This document shows positions 12,001 through 24,654 of a DNA stretch of 64,000 nucleotides, piece by piece (position 1 is the stretch's first letter; each line of letters begins with the position of its first letter). The notes below the pieces were generated by a model. The model did not search any database, was not told the origin of the DNA, and saw only the letters and a program-made list of their open reading frames with translations. The translations under genes and the position numbers were made by a program. The stretch lies in contig CAMPDV010000061.1 in NCBI GenBank assembly GCA_946699065.1, positions 682,001 to 746,000 on the forward strand, written 5' to 3'. The DNA comes from Loxodes magnus. Taxonomy: Eukaryota > Ciliophora > Karyorelictea > Loxodida > Loxodidae.

Positions 12001-13836
12001 ATAGCCATTCATTTATGTGCCTCTATTTATTTTAAGAGTAATAAAAGTAGCTTTTGGTATACCTAATTTAATAGTTATGCTTTTGATCTAATATTTGGTA
12101 TTTTTTTATTATTCCTATTACTATATTAAATAGATAAGCAAAGTTAAGAAATAGTTTATTTAGTTTTAATAATTTCCTAAATATGATATAACTATTTATT
12201 TTTAGGCCAAGCTTAAAATTCTTTATTTATTTCGGATTAAGATTGAAAAAAGATAATCATAATTTTAAATGAATATTCTTTATGATTATTAATAAGTTTA
12301 AGCTAATTTAATAAGGTCTTTTATTTGTTTTAAGAATAGTAGCTTTATTTAAGTTTTATTTTCTTTTATTTAAGAACATTTTGTGTTGCACTAATTTTAG
12401 ATTCTAGTTTAAAAGCCTTACTAGGATTAACTTACCAAAAGCGTTTATTAAGTTTTGAACCTTTTCCTATTGCTTAGTAAGCTACTAGAAATATTTATCT
12501 ATTTTAGATAGAATGGACTATGAACTATGAGCTTTCATTTTATAATTTTAGGTTATATTTTAAATTTTAAAATTGAGATATTTAAGTTTTATTATAAACG
12601 AGATTATTTTAAGATAAATTTTAGATGCTTAAAGCTACTTTAATTGCAATAGCTCTAATATTGATATCACAGCATGAGGAAATCATAATTTGTCAATCTA
12701 TTAATTTAATATCTAAAAATAAAATTTTAAAAGCTATTACAATAAAATAATAATTTGCTATTAGCTACTTAAACAATAACCTAGGCTAAAGTACCTACTC
12801 TTAAATATAGTTAGACTAACTAATTTGGAAATGCTCTTATTACTTATCCACTTTTGATAATTTTCTTTCTATCACTAAAATTTAATTTTCTTTAATAACT
12901 TTTTAGATAAACATTGGCTATTTTATCTACATTCTTAAAATAAAATTAAAAAGAGTTAAATTTAAATAAGCTTTTAGATTATTATTTCTTAAGAGCCTTA
13001 TAACTATTTTATTAATTTTTAGCATATATAAATAGAAAGCTTTAATTTAATGAAACGATTCAGAAGTTAGGTATTAATTTATGAATTAAAGCTTCCAAGT
13101 AACTTTCCAGCTTCAATTTTGAAAATCTAAATCTAAGACTTAAGTTCTATCTCATTTAAGACTCTTCGGAAATATTCCTGGATCTAATTTTTTCATAAGA
13201 TTGAACCAAATAAAAAATTTAAATTGTGCTTCAGCTTTTCTGGCCTCATAAATAAATCAGAATAGAGATTAGTGATCTAGCATCTCTTTTTTTTCTAAAT
13301 ATAACTTTTTGCTCATTCTATGGTAATAATTCTTCTTCACATTTCTTTTAACCTCTTTACTCTTAAAATACCTTGCTTGCTATAAGCTTAATTTAAATAG
13401 AATACTTAGCTATGTAAGATTGGAAGCCAACATTAGGTTTAGCCTAATAAAGGCTAGATTAATCTTTGTATTGATGAATTTCACTAAAGTTATATATAAA
13501 GCTAAGTTATTGGTTCAGCTCTAATTTTGTTTAATCCATATCGAATGCTCTACCTAAATTTGATATAGCATCTTATGAAATAAATAAAGAAGAAAATAAA
13601 TTTTAAGTTTAAGCTAAAATAGCAAACATTTAAGATGTTCTTTGCTCTCTTCTCTTAATTAAGCCTCTATAAATTAATTCTATTTTGCAAATACTAAAAC
13701 CATTTGAATAAAGGAAAAAACAAATTTTCAATTTCCACATTTTTATCTTTAATTTCAAATTTAAGAAAAACTAATTATTCTAGAACTTTTAACGAATTTA
13801 AATTGGCTGCTAATTTAAATTTTATAATTACGGGTC
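6001..13836. other. Long AT-rich spacer
   Basis: Nearly 8 kb without a gene I can name. Most of it is A+T-rich, with the codon look of random AT DNA. The exception is a coding-like stretch around 10095-10700, listed separately. A long minus-strand frame at 12009-13571 was examined and rejected. No tRNA or conserved RNA was seen. Confidence 0.55.
10095..10700 (+). CDS. Weak candidate gene, unknown product
   Basis: From an ATG at 10095 the plus-strand frame stays free of TGA well past 10700, and its first ~100 codons look protein-like (mixed charged residues, Pro and Trp, e.g. NEYSPASWPEALNLIRAQQ). G-starting codons are about 20% over the first part, between the local background (~12%) and the firm genes (25-30%), and fall later. 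No motif is recognised and the 3' end is not defined. It could be a decayed gene or chance. The end given is only where the coding look fades. Confidence 0.25.
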
Positions 13837-16800
13837 ATGGCAGACGAAAAAGAAAAGATTAGCAACAAAAATGTAGAAGAGCCGAGCTTAGTTATTGATA
13901 ACATGACTGATTTAACAAGGAAAGGTGATATAGACTTGGCGAACAAATTCGCTAAATGAAATTCCGTGTACAAGAGCTACAAACAAAAAGTAAGGTTCCC
14001 TATCTGAACTGATAATGAAAATTTAAATAAGTTCGGATTAGGTCTTGAGCTTTACTTTGATTGGGTGAAGTGATTGATATTAACTTTCCTTATACTAAGT
14101 CTTATTGATATTGCAAAGTTAGTGATAAACCGCCAAGGAGAAAACTATGAGAAGGATGAAGCAGGTCTTTTCGAACGTTTTACCATTGGCAATCTTGATA
14201 CAGGATAAAAAGAAATTGATTTCTGAGTTTTTAACGAAAGGAACAGTGAACTTAGTAAAGAAATAAAGCAGGTTTATTTATATTCATACTGAAAGGATTC
14301 TGGAAAGAACGAAAATTAAATAAAGCAGTATTTTAATGAAGACGATAAATAAAAGTAATATGAGAAGGAAATTATAGATAGAACTGAAAAAAGGAATATG
14401 TAAATCGCGATAATTGATTTCTTTTAGTGCTTGGTATTTTTGAGTTTCATCGTGTTCTATTGATATAGGACAAATATAATAATTTCTAAGTACTAAAATA
14501 GCACTCCAAGTGTTTGCAAATACGCTATATAAATAGAAGGTCTTCCATATGATGCATCTCTAGATTAAATAAAAGAATTCTTTACGTCAAAATATGGGGA
14601 AGTTCATGAAATAGTAATTGGTAAAAATGAGTTTAGCCTTTTAGAACAATATACTGAAATAGCAACTATCAAGATATAGATAGCTTCAGAAGAAATAAAG
14701 ATAAAGGAAAACGTAAAAGACAATAAAATGGCCTTTTTTATTAAGAAAGTACTAGTATTTTTAAGAATAATCCCCAAAATAAAAATTATGAATATTTCGT
14801 AATTGAATGAAAAATTGGAAAATCTCAAGTAAAATTTAAAGAAAGAAAGTAAAACTCTCATTAAAGAAACTCGTAAAATGAACCTTTGCAAAACTTTTAT
14901 TATCTTTGAAGATATAAAGTCTAAAGAAGCATGCCTGGAGGATTATAAAAATACTTTCTGGTTTACTTGTTTTCAATCTAAAAAATCAAGATACAAAGAA
15001 AAATATGCTCTTAGTATTGAAGAGGCAAAAGATCCTTCAGTGATATAATGGGAAAATTTAGAAGTTCCATACTGAAAGAGAAAATTATTATCATCTCTGG
15101 TCACCCTCATATCTTTGATTATAATCGGAATTTCACTAGCTGTGATTTATGGAATAAACTAAGGCAAGAATGAAAATCTTCCATCTCAAGTAGAATGCAT
15201 ATCATACATCAGTACTGTAAATAAAAAAATTAAAAAGAGCGCAGAAAATTTAGATTTTAATCTTGATAAGTTTACTTTGAATGATGCAATGAGAACTTAT
15301 AAAGAAAACACTGATACAATTGGTTATTACTGTTGGTGTTCTAAATAAGATATATATGAAATATTAAGAGACGATGGAGATTTAGGAAATCTTTGCAAAG
15401 ATTATAAGAATGAGAAATTAAAATAATGGGCAGTTGATATTTTCTTAGGTATTATTATCATCATATCAAACGATGTAATAACTTGAAGTTTACAAAAACT
15501 CAACTATTGGTAAAAAAAGCATGACAAGATAGAGTCAAGTTTAAACATCGGATTTAAAATGTTTATTTTTGAGTTCTTCAACACAGCCTTTTCTATTCTT
15601 GTTATAGATTCTGAAAATTTCAACGATTTTTAGAGATATTGATATGTCGATGCAGGAAAAGGAATAACAACAGCTATATTTGGAGCTATTTTACAACCAA
15701 GTTTGAAGAAAGTAATTTTAAAGCCTATTAAAATACTAATCAAAAAATGTCAAGCTAAAAGCCCTTAAACTTAGTATGAAATGAATCAAACTTTACTTGG
15801 GCCTGAATTTAACCTAATCGAGCAATATTCGTTTATTTGCTCGATTATTTTCACAGTATGAGTGTACTCAGCTGGAATTCCTTTTCTGCTTGTAATGGCA
15901 ACATTTTCTATTTTTATAGTTTATTGATCAGATAAATATCTTCTTCTAACTTTCTATAAGAAACCGTTAAATATCTCTTCCTAACTACACATCTTCATCC
16001 AGAAAATAATTCCATACGCCTTAATTTCTCATGCGATATTTACAATTTTTATTATGGGATGCAAAGATATATTTCCAAGAGATTACGAAACTTGTATAAC
16101 AACTGTTGAAGACAGATGCTATTGATATAATTAAGATTTGAGTGATAATGTTAAGAAAACCAGTACACAAGAGAGAAAATTACAAGAAATTTGTAGTTAG
16201 GATTGTGAAAATTCTTGGTTAGGAGATTTAGTATGTAATGAAGAATGCAATGTCAAGGAATGCTTGTATGATTTTGGAGATTGTAATCCTGACATGCATG
16301 AATGCGGATTGGATTGTTATGCTTCATATTTAGGTGACAGTTTGTGTGACGAAAATTGTTATAATGAATAATGCTTATGAGATCATGGTGATTGCTATAA
16401 TGAAAATAATTGATGTGATCCGAATTGTTACTATTATCTACTTGGAGATGGAATATGCGATGAAGGTTGCAATACCTAATCATGCTTTTACGATTATTTA
16501 GATTGCTTTGATTCAGAGTAATAATGTAGTGAAGACTGCTATTTTTATTATATAGGAGATGGATAATGTGATGAGGAATGTAATAATGAAGTATGCTTGT
16601 ATGATTTTTAAGACTGCTGAAATATAGAAAAGTACTGTAACGAAAATTGTGACGTATCATGATTAGGAGACGATTATTGTGATTAAGAATGCAATACTGA
16701 AGAGTGCATTTACGACCTTAATGATTGCTATGATTAGACATCAAGTTGCAGTGAAGAATGTATTACTGAGCTATGAAATAATGGTGAATGTGATTAATAA

Positions 16801-18226
16801 TGCTTTACTTTTGAGTGTTTTTATGATTATAAAGATTGTTTACTAGAGAAAGCTAATTTAACTTAATGCAGCGATGATTGCGATTAGAATTGATTAGGTG
16901 ACGGCGAATGCGATCCTAGATGCTATAGTGAAGAGTGCAATTGGGATAATGGCGATTGCGATTACTGCAGTGATGGGTGTAAATGATATTATATTGGTGA
17001 TGGTTATTGTGACGATTATTGCAACAATTTTGAATGTGAATACGACAGAGGAGATTGCTCCAATTAAGGATCGAGCTTGACAGAATGCACTTGTGACTTA
17101 AATTTATTAAAAAACAATAACTGTGATGGGGAATGCTTAACTTAAGAATGCAACTATGATTTACCAGATTGTTAGTATTATGCTTGCGACAGAAATTTGT
17201 CTTGCTCATTTTATTGGTTAAATGACGGTTTCTGTGATATAGAGTGTAATGTACTGGACTGCAATTTTGATGATGGAGATTGCTAAGAAGAAACGGGAAG
17301 TCTTGAATTTGATTAAGACCAGTGCACATAATTAGGTTGCTAAAGTTCATGGTTAGGGGATCGTTTTTGTGATGAAGTTTGCAATACATATTTATGTAAC
17401 TATGATAATAATGACTGCTCTTTATGTCCTACTACATGTCCTATCGAATGAATTGGTGATGGGGAATGCGATTATAATTGTTTTAGCAGAGACTGTAAAT
17501 ATGATGGTGGAGATTGTGATACTAATGAATATTATCAAAGCTTAAAAAATTGTGATGAAAAAAAATGCCCATATTCATGAATCAGAGATTGGATTTGCGA
17601 CTAGAATTGCTATAACGAAAACTGTTTGTAAGATGGTGGTGACTGTGAATACCTTAAATAAAACGAACAGCTTTGCTTAGATACTGGATGCCCAAGCCTT
17701 GAGTATATTGGAGATTACATATGCGATCAAAAATGTAACAATTAAGAATGTAGATATGACGGATATGATTGCTCTTTATTAGAAACATGGTAGGAAAAGA
17801 CCTGCTCTTTCACTAATATATAAAGATGTGCTTTGGATAACTCGACAGCTGATAAACTTGGCTTCACATCTGGAATTTTAATGATTATCATAATTATTAT
17901 TGTTCCTTCATTAACAATAATAAGATATATTTATAATGCAATTTGCAGGAAAAGAAATAAGCTTAAGAAAGTAAGTCCTTCTATATCCTTGAAGTTCTCA
18001 GATGGTAAGTATTTATTTTTTAGTCAAAAGTTAGATAAAAACAGTAGGTCTAGTTAGCTATTAAATTAGACTCAACCCGGATTATAAAGAGGCTATTTTT
18101 ACAATGGAAGAGGAAATATAAAATCAAAAAACGACAGGTCGAAGCACTCCTTAAAATGATAAATAGGAATAATCTTTTGAAGAGGAAAGTGGAGATTCAA
18201 AAAAATAGAAGAAGTAATAGTATTGA
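13837..18226 (+). CDS. OSCA/TMEM63-type channel with 14 Notch LNR modules in an outer loop
   Basis: Predicted 1456 residues from two exons, 13837-18004 and 18024-18226, ending at TGA 18224. The N-terminal part follows the OSCA/TMEM63/CSC1 plan of mechanically gated cation channels: hydrophobic helices near residues 79-98 and 198-212, then a cytosolic RRM-like PHM7 domain (IEGLPYDASLDQIKEFF near 232; FIIFEDIKSKEACLEDY near 354; DPSVIQWENLEV near 399), then a run of transmembrane helices from about 417. After the helix ending near 750 comes an array of 14 cysteine-rich LNR (Lin-12/Notch) modules, about residues 787-1315, each on the plan GDG-x-CD-x2-CN-x3-C-x-YD-x-GDC. A last membrane helix (about 1342-1368) and a charged Gln-rich tail follow. 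The array thus sits in the loop before the final helix. In-frame TAA, TAG and TGA all occur throughout. Inferred role: cell-surface mechanosensitive channel with a large Ca-binding ectodomain. Confidence 0.85.
16195..17780 (+). other. Array of 14 LNR (Lin-12/Notch repeat) modules
   Basis: Fourteen consecutive modules of roughly 33-43 residues can be read in one frame. Each has the spacing C-x(n)-C-x(4-6)-GD-x2-CD-x2-C-x4-C-x-x-D-x2-DC. In Notch each module binds one calcium through such Asp/Asn residues and holds three disulfides. Modules 6 and 9 have lost the usual Gly-Asp before the CD pair, but keep the cysteines. Confidence 0.85.
18005..18023 (+). other. 19-nt spliceosomal intron
   Basis: GTAAGTATTTATTTTTTAG has perfect GT...AG ends and a strong 5' splice site. 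Removing it moves the reading from a frame that meets a TGA at 18157 to one with an acidic, Gln-rich cytoplasmic tail ending at TGA 18224. The joined length is a whole number of codons. Tiny introns are known in heterotrich and other ciliates. Confidence 0.7.
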
Positions 18227-21200
18227 ATTATCAACTCTAACTTTTAAACCTTAAAAACTCTGTTATTGCAATTTAAAATTTAAAATATTTCTTATTTTAA
18301 TAACAATTCTTAAGGTAGTAGAGTTCTAATCATTTAAAAAACAATTTCTTGTCCTTATTTTTTATGATTTATAAAATCTATTTAGAATCTAAGAATTCAG
18401 TTAAGTACTTAAAAATAATTTAAAGCATTTTTCATTTTATTTGAGTTTTGTCATTTGAAGGCAACTCTTTTATCAAATCAACTAAATTTAGTCTCTTTTC
18501 TCCTCTTTTTTAAATGAGAATAACATAGAAGAAGATTTAAAGTTATATCCTTTCAATTAAACTTAAATAAGAAAATCTATAATTGGATGGCTATAAAAAC
18601 TGAATCCGATTTATGAGACAAGCAAGTTTTAATTTACTTTTATAGATAAAAAGATAATTATCTATTTATAAGGTATGACTTAATAGATATAACTATATAC
18701 ATTCTTTAATATCTACTATAAGTATAAATATATTCTTCCGTTTATCCTATAAATATTTGAAGTTTAAGATATTAAATTTATTTATTCTATAATATTAGCT
18801 TATATATTTTCAAATGCATAGAAGATTTTTATAGAATAAATTAATTAATTTGTTTTAAAACAATTAAGGAATTTAATCTTATAATCTGTTGTTTATCGTT
18901 TAGAAATAGATCAGCTATATAGTTTTTCTTCTGAATTTAATTTTTAAATCGAATTTTTTTCTTAAATAGTATATGTACCTAAGTTTAAGCTTAAGCTAAA
19001 TCTTTCATAGTTGAGTACTAAAATATCTAATAGTTTCTCTATTAAAATCTTAGACTTTTACACTTTAATAGTTAAATTTACTTTAAAGATAATAAGAAAT
19101 ACTATAATGAAAGCAAACAATAAGAGCTTTAGTTTATGATATAGATTTATTTTTTAAATAGTGTATATTAGCTTTCTTTAAATTATTTTAAAGGTTCTAG
19201 AATAATTACTTTATTTAATATTATTACTAAGGATATTATTTTCTAAGGTTTATTGATGAAATGTTAATATATAGCTATATACCACAAATCTATTTTAAGT
19301 AAAATTAGTATTGCAAATGTAGTTGAATATTTATTACAAAGCTTCTATTATATCTTTAATTATATATCCTAATAGGTAATACTTCAAATTATTTTTTATT
19401 ATATTCAACTTTTTCTATCTAATACTTTCATTTAATACTATTTTGAGCAAAGATTGATAATTTAATACCCATAATGAAGGTGTTAGGAAAACGAATATTT
19501 AAGCAATAAATTTTAGCTTGATACATACAAATATTTGAAATGTACTAAAAGGACATAAATTAAAAATTAAAAGGTGCATATAAAAATTATTTGAGATTGA
19601 TGGTTCTATAGCTTAAAATAAATAAACATATTGCTAGTTCTACTGTTATAACTAAAATAACTCATAATCTCTAGCTTAAATGCTTTATCTTATCTACTTA
19701 TTTTAGTCAAGATGTATCAATAAATCTAAGTTTCAATTTTTCTTTCTTCTAAGTAAATTTATAGTATAATTTTTAGAACTTTATATTGGATTTTAAGATG
19801 TATGTCATTATATTTAGGTAGCATTAATTAGATAATTATAAGGTTTAGTATATATGGTTAATTTATATAAGTATATAATATTTCTTGCTAGTGAAAAATC
19901 AGAAGAATCAATTTAAGAATTAATAAAACTGATATTATAAACATAACTTGGGAATCTAACTCTCAAATTAACTACTATCTCATATCAGATTAAGCAGAAT
20001 CTATATCTTAATAAACTTTCTTCAAATTAGTTATCTTCTAAGTACACTCTTTAATGGCTTTCAAAGCAAATTAAGAATATTATAATTGATACTAGTGAAA
20101 TTAGTAAAATATAGAGAGTGATAGTAGAAACTTAATTATAAGTATACTCATTAAGATAATCTCATAAATAAAGAAACTTTTTTCCCTTCCTAATAACTTA
20201 GATATTTATCTGATTTAATTAATCTTTAAGTTGGAAAGGAAAGAAAGTATTAGTTATATAATTAAGAAATAGCTTATCGTTACATGTGAAATTTTACTTA
20301 TAAATCTAATTTCTAACTTATAGATATAAACTAGAATAAACCATCCAGCTAATGGTAGAATACTTAATTTAGCATTAAGTTTTACATTAAGAAATATATT
20401 AGATTTAATACTTAAATTTAAAAATTAATGACATATATACTTCTATTATTTGGAATATATAAGATTATAAGATAATAAATTGATTTAAAAGAATTACATA
20501 ATTATTAAGTCAAAATAAAAAATATATTAAGTTAAATAGAATTTAGTAGCCTTTAATTATATTATTTAACTCAGTAGTTAAATATATTTATAATTTATCA
20601 AATAATTAGTGAAAGCATATAAAATACGATATTATATATTTTCTATTAATTCCTTTATAATAATTTTATAAAGATGACTTTAAGTTTTAATTTATCCATA
20701 TATTTAACTTTTATCTTCGACATATAGAGAAATAATCTATAATATCTTATTGGAGTGGATTAAAATACTCTTAGTTTATCTTTCTATGCTTTTACTTCTT
20801 ATCTATGCTAATTTCTATTTCCTCAAATATCTCATTTATTTTTGTCTTTAGCTTTTGACTAATAAAAGCAATTCTGATTTTATGAAAGAACTAATTTGAA
20901 TTTATTAATAGTTCTAATCTATTATATTCTGTTATATAATTAATTCCCGCTTAGGAGAATTTACAAAGGTGTTCAACTGTGCCTTAATAAAAAATTTACT
21001 TTGATGTGAAATCTCTGATAGAAAAATGATATAATAATAATAAAATGAATGAGAATTTATATATTATTTTAAATAAAAGAATCATAGTCTCACGATGAGC
21101 TATTAATATATTAAATAAAATTAATTAGGGAATCATGCTAGTTACAAGAAACTGATTCTATTTCTAATTAAAAAGGGTCTGAATCTTAATTTTAGTTCAA

Positions 21201-22377
21201 ATTTCGATGAAAGAACTTTCGAATTAATTTCAAGGTCATACATTGAATTTTCTTTAAATTTAGCTTTAAATTTCCTTAAATCTTGTTATTAATCTTAGAA
21301 AAGCAATGCTTAATTGACCTTAGTGTATCTCGTTCTGGTCAAATCATGTCAAAATCCTATTAACGAAAAACTAGTAAAAAAAGTATTTTCTGTTTAAACA
21401 TAGATAGGATACTCGTACTCTAGATTTTAAACTTTCTTCTTCGTTCATACTTTATTGAACATAAGCAATAAAGTCTTTTTTATAACTTTATTACTAAAAC
21501 ATAATCTATTAATATTCATTATATTATTTTTTATTATTATTAAAATTTTCTTAAGCAAAAAATTCAACCTAATGGATTAAACTTTTAGTCAATAAAATTT
21601 ATTTTCTCTTATTTTATTAGCAATTTATTTATTAGAGGATATCAATTAACAATTATTTTTCTTTTGATCTGTTTAAAATTAAATAAGTTAGGATTTTTAT
21701 TAGTTTTTGGTATATCTAACTGCTTATTCTATATAATTTTAAGGGATACTACAAATATAGCAACTATATTTTTATTTTAGTTTTCATCCCTAATTTATAT
21801 TATTTCTAGTTTATAGATTTATGCAATAGTTTATGTTTTGTGTATTTATACTGATATGGGTATGCTTGTAGTTGAGATTATAACACCTAAGAAGTTTTAT
21901 GCTTTTTTATATTTGCTAAGTAGGATTAATTCTAATTATTTTAATTTAAGAATATAAAGCAAGAAAACTTATAAATCTCCTTTATAAAGTATATTTATCT
22001 TATTCCCAAAATTTTAGACTGGATGCTAGTAGAAAAAATTAGTAGCTTTTATAGAAAATTCTTTCTAATTAATAAATAAAGTAGTGAGAAACTAAAGATT
22101 TAAAAATTAGTTAATTTCCCTTTTATAAAATAAGAACTTATTATATTTATATTCTATTAAGTATCTAGTAGAAATACTTGAAATCTAATTTATTTATTTC
22201 ACATTATTTAATAAAGCTTTTCTTTACACTTTATTATCTAAATTCATTAACTTAGAAATTCATTAAGTTAATGATCTAAATAATTTTTAGAATTTGATAA
22301 TTTGTCTTCATCCTACTAGATTTATAAAGATTTATAAGGAAACTAAGAGTGAATATTGAAATGTAGATGCTTATAGT
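18227..22377. other. AT-rich spacer, no gene seen
   Basis: About 4 kb of A+T-rich DNA between the channel gene and the second SINE copy. I see no domain, RNA gene or repeat with defined ends. Confidence 0.55.
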
Positions 22378-22393
22378 AATATTTTATTTTTGT
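22378..22393 (+). repeat. Target-site duplication, left
   Basis: AATATTTTATTTTTGT, repeated exactly at 22702-22717, brackets the SINE-like copy 2. Confidence 0.85.
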
Positions 22394-22701
22394 ATAATTA
22401 AAAAGATGATGGGAGCTGAGATTGACCTTCTGAATCATACTTTCTGGTTTTATGGCTAGGAACAAGTTCCTTTACTGTCGCTGAGAAAGTCCCTGGTCAA
22501 AGTCAACCTTTGCAAGGGAACGCCTTCCTTTTGATTATCGATTCCTGGTAGGGGCTTGAAGCCTGGCTGGCCATAGCGATGGAGCTCCCTGGCAGCTGCT
22601 TTTCGAAAGCAACAGGATATCCCCGTTATCCCAGAAGGGAGTGTTGGGGTCGTTAAACTGCAAGAAGTTGCAGTCCAAAACTCTTTTAGTTAAAATTAAT
22701 T
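22394..22701 (+). repeat. SINE-like structured RNA element, copy 2
   Basis: 308 bp between exact 16-bp direct repeats. It starts ATAATTAAAAAGATGATGGG, has a body much richer in G+C than its flanks, a TTTT run (22684-22687) and a TTAA-repeat tail. The body is full of hairpins: GGAAC/GTTCC near 22460, CCCT(22491-22494) with AGGG and CAAAG(22498-22502) with CTTTG(22508-22512), TGCTTT/AAAGCA near 22597-22611, and ACTGCAA(22657-22663) with TTGCAGT(22668-22674). It is nearly identical to copy 3. Size, TSD, simple tail and T run fit a pol III-driven SINE moved by a LINE enzyme. No clear tRNA-like A and B boxes are visible, so the parent RNA is unknown. Confidence 0.85.
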
Positions 22702-22717
22702 AATATTTTATTTTTGT
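22702..22717 (+). repeat. Target-site duplication, right
   Basis: Exact second copy of the 16 bp at 22378-22393. Confidence 0.85.
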
Positions 22718-22832
22718 TGATTAGTAAATAAACCATTCTTAATTGAAATCTCTATTTATTAGATCACACTTATATAATTACTAGCTACTGGGATTCTTAC
22801 CTAATTATAAATTATTTAAATTTGCATAGTTA

Positions 22833-23225
22833 AAAATATCTTAAACGAAGAACTTTTACATAAATTAATAATGGATTAGAGTGTAGTAATATATTCCAAT
22901 TTCATTAAATTGTTATAATTGAGTAGTAACTCTAAGCAAGAGGATTTTAATCTAAGAAATTTTTAGAAGCAGATATATCAGTAAAGTTTGGTTGCAATTT
23001 TTCAAAATTGAAAAATTTTGTAAGTAAAAGAAGACCTCCAAGCAAATAGATTCAAGAAAGCGAATCTCGAATGAAAATAGGTACTTTAATGTCAACTAGA
23101 TAAGGCTTTTAAGTAAAAGCCTAAATTAAAGTAGATCCAAAACAAAATGAAAACAATCATAAATAAGTGGAAAAAAAATTTAATAATCAGACAGAAGAAA
23201 ATCATAGTTTTTTATTTTCTGAGGA
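22833..23225 (+). pseudogene. Decayed 3' part of the beta-repeat protein gene
   Basis: Clearly similar to the last half of the gene at 34687-35817 (its bases from about 35255 on). Shared stretches include GTCAACTAGATAAGGCTTTT and the 3' end up to TTATTTTCTGAGGAATTTT. The N-terminal half is absent, the 30-residue repeats are reduced to about one, and the reading frame is not kept. It lies 120 bp after SINE copy 2. It is a truncated duplicate of a host gene and probably not expressed. Confidence 0.75.
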
Positions 23226-24654
23226 ATTTTGCAACTACTGTAATATTTTTAAATTTAATAGTTATTTTTGATAAAGTATAATATCATCTAATCTTTGAAT
23301 ATTTACAAGAATTTACTACTACTAAAATATTTAGTTTCATTAAAATGAAAGATAAAAGCTAATTTCTAAATATTTTTTATTTATATTTGAATATTTCTTC
23401 TTTTTATTTTAAGCAATCTAATATCATTTCTTTTTTATTACTATTGCTTAAAATTAAGTTAATTAATTTTTCTATCACCAAAGAACTTTATAAAATACTT
23501 AATCTATTTTTTCATCAAACTAAGAAATTTTTTATCTACTTAATATAAAAAATTTAGAAATTTGAATGAAATATATTATATAAATGCTTAATGCTACATT
23601 TCCTGGCTAAAATATTAATAAAAGCAATGATTTGTATTTAAATTTTTAAAATAAATAAGCTATGTGATCATATTATTTTATTAAATTTTGATTTTAATTT
23701 TAAACTAAAGAGTGTTTTGTTTTACCTTTACTTGTAAATATCATTTTTTCAATTAAAAAATAAATGATTTTTAAATATCCTCTTAATCTATTCTTTACTT
23801 AGTTACTCTTGTTTTAAACATTTTTCTTTATCTTTTACATTTCCACCAATTCAATTATTTTTTCATTATCATCCTGAAGTATATTTTTATTTATGTATCT
23901 AAATAATCCAATTAATTACTTGGAAATTATTTTATAAAGCTTTTAATATACAATATAAACATATGATTTGTAATTCGCAACCTTTTAAGATAATAATTTT
24001 CATAAATTAAAGTAGTTAGAACGTTTTAATAAGAGTCCAGTATAATATCCCTACTCCTATATTAAGATTATAAATAGTATGAAGATCTATCTATAATTAC
24101 GTATTTAAATCGGAGAAATATAAATAATGCTTTTATTAGCTAATTTAAGATTTTTTTAATTTAGGCTCATATATAGCATAGTTCTATCTATTAAAATATC
24201 CTATAGATTCAGCATTAAAGTTAAGTTTAAAAACAGGAGCAGCATTTTCTTCCTTTTTAAATAATAATATTCTTAACTATTCAAATTTTATTTTTATAAA
24301 TTAGTTTTTTCTTTTTAAGTTTAAAGTTATTTTAAATGTATTAGACTATCAAAATCTAATTAAAATTTATTTATCCATGTATATTTTAAATTATTTTTAT
24401 ATTCTATCCTTTTAGTGACTCAATGCACTAAGTGTTATTGCTACTAATCGGTTAATTTAATTCATATGACTTAAACTTACTCACTAATAACCTATTTGTT
24501 CAAATGCTAAGTAACTAAATCAACAAATTGATAGATATGATGACTTTATGTTTTAAACTGTTGAACATAGAAATAAGATTTACTTTAACTTTCAGAAATA
24601 TAAAACAAAATCTTTAATAATTGGAAAGGAAGGGCTTGGCTCCTTTCACCAATT
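23226..24654. other. AT-rich spacer, no gene seen
   Basis: A+T-rich DNA with many short T runs. No coding frame, RNA or repeat recognised on either strand. Confidence 0.55.

Noticed and set aside
12009-13571. A 521-codon minus-strand frame without a final stop until TGA 12009
   Set aside because: TGA count is close to that expected by chance, G-starting codons are only at background (~12%), and no motif is visible. With two stops reassigned, long chance frames are common.
14604-14891. Hydrophobic minus-strand frame
   Set aside because: It overlaps the cytosolic domain of the channel gene, which is supported by motifs on the plus strand.
16253-16660. Open frame on the minus strand, His/Asn-rich, 135 residues
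   Set aside because: It is the reverse of the LNR array; the repeated Asp/Asn/Cys codons create the open antisense frame.
16916-17389. Open frame on the minus strand, 157 residues
   Set aside because: Also a shadow of the LNR modules on the other strand.
18157-18159. TGA as the stop of the channel gene without splicing
   Set aside because: The spliced reading gives a longer coherent tail and uses a consensus GT...AG intron. The unspliced end cannot be fully excluded.
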